This document shows, piece by piece, positions 5,391-7,992 of a stretch of 7,992 nucleotides of DNA. Origin of the DNA: Nocardioidaceae bacterium (GTDB lineage Bacteria > Actinomycetota > Actinomycetes > Propionibacteriales > Nocardioidaceae); the NCBI GenBank assembly GCA_013698435.1, contig JACCVA010000402.1, positions 1-7,992 of the forward strand, given 5' to 3'. The notes under the pieces were generated by a model that saw only the letters and a list, made by a program, of their open reading frames with translations, was not told the origin of the DNA and ran no database searches. Within the stretch, counting starts at the first letter, position 1; the number at the start of each line of letters is the position of its first letter. The position numbers and the translations under genes are program-made.

Positions 5391-6428
5391 TCAGCCAGCG
5401 AGATCCGGCCAGCCGTCGTAGGGGCCGTCACCGGCAGACATCGACGCAAGCCAGATGTGCTCGTCCCACTGGTCAGGGTGCACGGCCGAGGCGAGGATGT
5501 CGTGCATCAGGTGCGCCATGGAGTACTGCGGCGCGACCGCCAGCACCCGGTCGGTGGCGTGCGACGCCAGCACCCCGGTGCCCTTCAACCAGGCCGAGAA
5601 CGCGGCCAACGATCCCGCCGGGGGCATCACGTCGTCGGGGGCGCAGCGCATGACGTGCGACCAGAGGGCGAAGTGAGCCTCGGCCGTGGGCCGGGCGATC
5701 CGGACCCATACCGAGTCACGCCTGGGCATCGTCTGCAGCCACCACAGGAGCACCGCGACCTCACCGTCATCGAGCGCTCCCGGGGTCCGCAGCCCCTTGT
5801 CGATGAGGTCGGCGATCTGGGCCGCCCGCGGTGGACGCCCGACCAGTGCCCCCAGGGCGTCTTGCACCGCAGGCTGTCGGTCGGTGTCGGGGTCGAACTG
5901 CTTGCGCAGAGCGTCGCGGCTCGGCAGCCGTGGCATGCCCGCCAGCACCGCCTCGGCGGCCACTCTCGACGTGGAGGCGTCGTAGCGGGTGCCCTCGGGT
6001 GTGCAGCAGCCGGGACGGTCGCAGGCGTAGGACCACCATCGCTGCCCGTCGGCCCGCAGTGCCTCGTGCACCTCCACCTGCCGGTCGCGCAGGATCGCGC
6101 AGACCCCGTCCATCACGGGGTCGGCCTGCTCCGGCCGGGAGCTGAAGGCCACGAGCAGCACAGTCTGCAGAGTCAGGTGCCGCACCAACGTCTCGATGTA
6201 GTCGACCTGGGCGGTGACGTCGCACGGCTCGTCGACGAGGTCGAGGCGAAAGCACGGACCGAACCGCCTGCGTGGGCCCTCGAGCCCGATGACGACCACG
6301 CTCTCGACCGGGTCGAAGCCCAACAGGTAGGGGATGATCGCAACGATGTCGCTGGGGCTCTTGAGCACGGTTCTCGGGACCGGACCGGTGCTGCGGGCAC
6401 TCCTCGTGGCTCTGCTCTTCTTCGACAT
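5391..6428 (-). CDS. DUF4192 domain-containing protein
   Basis: A 345-aa actinobacterial protein of unknown function. The DUF4192 domain fills nearly the whole length: the N-terminal signature LKSPSDIVAIIPYLLGFDP (22-40) with SVVVIGLEGPRRRFG (43-57); a central Cys-rich element YACDRPGCCTPEGTRYD (134-150) with Cys136, Cys141 and Cys142, which could bind metal or form a disulfide; LLWWLQTMPRRDSVWVR (227-243); and the C-terminal SMAHLMHDILAS (303-314) and HPDQWDEHIW (317-326). There is no signal peptide or membrane segment, so it is probably cytosolic. I took the ATG at 6428 (MSKKSR...). The frame stays open farther upstream, but that extension is Arg-rich, non-conserved and would cover the divergent dinB start. 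The first 20 residues are basic. It is divergent from dinB and heads the minus-strand run towards GCS2. No reaction can be assigned. Confidence 0.88.
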   Translation of the reverse strand: MSKKSRATRSARSTGPVPRTVLKSPSDIVAIIPYLLGFDPVESVVVIGLEGPRRRFGPCFRLDLVDEPCDVTAQVDYIETLVRHLTLQTVLLVAFSSRPEQADPVMDGVCAILRDRQVEVHEALRADGQRWWSYACDRPGCCTPEGTRYDASTSRVAAEAVLAGMPRLPSRDALRKQFDPDTDRQPAVQDALGALVGRPPRAAQIADLIDKGLRTPGALDDGEVAVLLWWLQTMPRRDSVWVRIARPTAEAHFALWSHVMRCAPDDVMPPAGSLAAFSAWLKGTGVLASHATDRVLAVAPQYSMAHLMHDILASAVHPDQWDEHIWLASMSAGDGPYDGWPDLAG

Positions 6429-6460
6429 GTCAGCAGCCTGGCTCCGCGCGTGCGCTGGGG

Positions 6461-6482
6461 ACAGCCCCGAATGGTCGGCTGT
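6461..6482. promoter_or_regulatory. Inverted repeat between the DUF4192 gene and dinB
   Basis: ACAGCC (6461-6466) and GGCTGT (6477-6482) form a perfect 6-bp inverted repeat with a 10-bp spacer, in the 71-bp gap between divergent genes and directly in front of the dinB SD. It could be an operator for one or both genes, or an mRNA hairpin affecting dinB. It does not match the actinobacterial LexA box (TCGAAC-N4-GTTCGA). Short arms could also arise by chance. Confidence 0.3.
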
Positions 6483-6490
6483 GGAGGAGG
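6483..6490 (+). promoter_or_regulatory. Ribosome binding site of dinB
   Basis: GGAGGAGG followed by 9 nt and GTG at 6500. It supports the 6500 start over the in-frame GTG at 6527, which has no SD. Confidence 0.6.
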
Positions 6491-6499
6491 TTTCCGCCT

Positions 6500-7948
6500 G
6501 TGCACAAGCGACGTCATGATGGTGACGTGAGGGCAACAGCGTCGATCCTGCACCTGGACCTGGACGCGTTCTTCGCCGCCGTCGAGCAGCGCGACAAGCC
6601 ATCGCTTCGCGGCAAGCCGGTCATCGTCGGCGGCGTCGGCGGGCGCGGCGTCGTGGCCACGGCGTCCTACGAGGCCCGCGTCTTCGGCGTACGGTCAGCG
6701 ATGTCGACCGCGGAGGCTCGCTCCCGTTGTCCCCATGCAGCCTTCCTCAGCGGTCGGTTCGACGCCTACCGAGTGGCGAGCCTCGCGGTGATGGGGGAGC
6801 TGCGCGCACTGTCACCGCTGGTCGAACCGCTCTCACTCGACGAGGCTTTCGTCGACCTGGCCGCACCGGGGCTGGACCTCGACGTCTCCCCCGCCGGGCT
6901 CGACGCGATCGCCGGCGGTCTCAAGGCGTCGGTTCGCGAGGCCACGAACGGGCTCACCGCGTCGGTCGGGATCGCCTCGTCGAAGCTCGTCGCCAAGATC
7001 GCCAGCGAGCTGGGGAAGCCTGACGGAGCCGTCGTCGTGGCACCCGGTACCGAGCAGGAGCTGCTGGGGCCGATGCAGGTCAACGTGATCCCAGGGGTCG
7101 GGCCGGCGACGGCCGAACGGCTGCGGCACCTCGGTGTCCACACGGTGGAGCAGCTGCTCCAGGTGAGCGCCGGCGAGCTGGTGCGGGCGCTCGGACAGTC
7201 GCACGGCACCGGCCTGTTCGAGCTCGCTCGTGCTCGCGACGACCGCCGCGTCGTGTCAGACCGGGCCACAAAGTCCGTCTCGGTCGAGGACACGTTCGAG
7301 ATCGACCTCGTCGACCCGGTACTGCTCGCCGCCATCATCGACCGCCATGCACGGTCGGTATGTGAGCGGCTGGTCAAGCACCGGCTCTCCGGCCGCACCG
7401 TGACCGTCAAGGTGCGTCGCCACGACTTCAGCACCCACACGAGATCGGCGACCCTTGCCGGACCCACTGACCGGCCCGTCCTGGTGAGCCAGATGGCACG
7501 GCGCCTCCTCGAAGACGTCGACACCACAGGCGGGGTCCGACTGCTCGGCGTCGGTGTCTCGGGCCTGTCGGACTGGATCCAGGACGACCTCTTCGGCGAG
7601 CAGGAGGACGCTGACGACGAACCGCTGGCGTTGCCTGAGTTCGGTCCCGGCGGGACGCGCCCACGGCACGGACATGGCTACACACCTGGCATGGACGTCA
7701 CACACGCAGAGCACGGTCCAGGCTGGGTGTGGGGTGCCGGGCTGGGCAGGGTCACCGTCCGATTCGAGACCGCCGAGACAGCTCCCGGGCCGGTGCGCAC
7801 CTTCGCCGTTGACGATCCCGAGCTGCGTCGAAGGGAGATCATCGTTCCCGACGAGGCGATGGAGGACCAGCCGGTCACCGACCAGGTGCTGCTCAGCGAG
7901 GTGCTCCCCGCCGCGCCGGTTGAAACCACACCCGCTCCCCCGGCCTGA
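6500..7948 (+). CDS. dinB: DNA polymerase IV (Y-family translesion polymerase DinB) with C-terminal extension
   Basis: A 482-aa Y-family polymerase, over 100 residues longer than E. coli Pol IV (351 aa). Palm motif SILHLDLDAFFAAVEQ (15-30) gives metal ligand Asp20 and the likely steric gate Phe25; SYEAR (56-60) and SLDEAFVDL (112-120) with Asp114/Glu115 complete the active site. ASVGIASSKLVAKIASELGK (154-173) is followed by the thumb HhH element VIPGVGPATAERLRHLGV (196-213). The little finger spans about 257-355 and ends in LLGVGVSGL. QDDLF (361-365) is a canonical beta-clamp-binding pentapeptide. The acidic linker 366-380 leads to an extra module (about 388-442) with GMDVTHAEHGPGWVW, GRVTVRFET and PGPVRTFAVDDPEL, then a Pro-rich tail. 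The enzyme bypasses damaged bases with low fidelity. The 6500 GTG start is set by the SD; GTG 6527 would remove nine residues of non-conserved N-terminus. No LexA box was seen upstream. All catalytic residues are present. Confidence 0.95.
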   Translation: MHKRRHDGDVRATASILHLDLDAFFAAVEQRDKPSLRGKPVIVGGVGGRGVVATASYEARVFGVRSAMSTAEARSRCPHAAFLSGRFDAYRVASLAVMGELRALSPLVEPLSLDEAFVDLAAPGLDLDVSPAGLDAIAGGLKASVREATNGLTASVGIASSKLVAKIASELGKPDGAVVVAPGTEQELLGPMQVNVIPGVGPATAERLRHLGVHTVEQLLQVSAGELVRALGQSHGTGLFELARARDDRRVVSDRATKSVSVEDTFEIDLVDPVLLAAIIDRHARSVCERLVKHRLSGRTVTVKVRRHDFSTHTRSATLAGPTDRPVLVSQMARRLLEDVDTTGGVRLLGVGVSGLSDWIQDDLFGEQEDADDEPLALPEFGPGGTRPRHGHGYTPGMDVTHAEHGPGWVWGAGLGRVTVRFETAETAPGPVRTFAVDDPELRRREIIVPDEAMEDQPVTDQVLLSEVLPAAPVETTPAPPA

Positions 7949-7992
7949 GCTGCGCGCAGCGGACGAGCGAGCCGCGGTAGATCCCGCAGTAC
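7893..7992 (-). CDS. Probable C-terminal end of an unrecognised convergent gene (runs off right edge)
   Basis: One minus-strand frame is open from the right edge to a TGA at 7895-7893 (32 codons). It starts YCGIYRGSLVRCAQLRPGER and ends in a basic tail. All of the first 22 codons end in G or C, as expected for a real gene in this genome, while the other frames read outside dinB do not show this. If real, it overlaps the dinB 3' end by 56 bp, where dinB encodes only a low-complexity tail. Third-position bias weakens in the last ten codons. I do not recognise the family, and the fragment is short, so it could be an open frame by chance. Confidence 0.35.
   Translation of the reverse strand, partial: YCGIYRGSLVRCAQLRPGERVWFQPARRGAPR
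7949..7960. repeat. 12-bp palindrome immediately after the dinB stop
   Basis: GCTGCGCGCAGC is perfectly self-complementary and starts at the base after the dinB TGA. As RNA it gives at most a 4-bp stem with a 4-nt loop and no T-tract, so it is a weak terminator candidate at best. It would also lie inside the putative convergent gene. Confidence 0.3.

Noticed and set aside
6429..6499. LexA/SOS box upstream of dinB
   Set aside because: No TCGAAC-N4-GTTCGA-like sequence is present in the gap.
4524..6530. Very long plus-strand open frame (about 668 codons) antisense to the GCS2 and DUF4192 genes
   Set aside because: It has no recognisable domain and lies opposite two genes with clear family motifs. 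Long antisense open frames are expected in high-GC coding DNA.

Overview
The window is GC-rich DNA (roughly two thirds G+C, with strong G/C preference at third codon positions). It carries gene types characteristic of Actinobacteria: a Lys/Ala-rich N-terminal extension on the primary sigma factor, a DUF4192 protein, a TIGR03252-type HhH-GPD protein and a DinB with an actinobacterial-style C-terminal extension. The gene set and the sigma-factor leader look most like Propionibacteriales (Nocardioidaceae-type), but that placement is inferred from memory of the families. No mobile element, CRISPR array, tRNA or rRNA was seen, and every complete gene is intact. The window reads as chromosomal core sequence with a stress and DNA-repair flavour.

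Layout, left to right. (1) 1-484, minus: the N-terminal 161 codons of the primary sigma factor SigA, running off the left edge. (2) 595-1980, minus: a MocR/PdxR-type regulator (GntR winged helix fused to an aminotransferase-like domain). It is divergent from (3) 2061-2744, plus: a PNPOx-like FMN-binding flavoprotein of the NimA/COG3467 type. The 80 bp between them holds a repeat array that resembles a MocR operator. (4) 2736-3323, minus: an HhH-GPD DNA-glycosylase-like protein that overlaps the flavoprotein gene tail to tail by 9 bp and overlaps the upstream gene by 4 bp (GTGA). That upstream gene is (5) 3320-3724, minus: a single-domain universal stress protein. (6) 3804-5282, minus: a glutamate-cysteine ligase family 2 protein. 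Its 108-bp upstream region holds an unusual set of mutually exclusive inverted repeats. (7) 5391-6428, minus: a DUF4192 protein, divergent from (8) 6500-7948, plus: DNA polymerase IV (DinB). (9) From 7893 to the right edge, the end of a probable convergent minus-strand gene that I do not recognise.

How the genes may work together. Genes 7 to 4 lie head to tail on the minus strand and could be co-transcribed, although gaps of 79 and 108 bp leave room for internal promoters. Usp and HhH-GPD are almost certainly translationally coupled. The block combines a thiol-type ligase, a stress protein, a glycosylase-like protein and, divergently, a translesion polymerase, which would fit an oxidative or genotoxic stress neighbourhood; this is guilt by association only. 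The regulator-flavoprotein pair is a separate, self-contained unit probably responding to PLP (vitamin B6). I found no clearly novel multi-gene system. The most interesting signals are the MocR operator array, the re-pairing hairpins ahead of the ligase gene, and a UvrD/PcrA-Tudor-like motif in the DinB tail.
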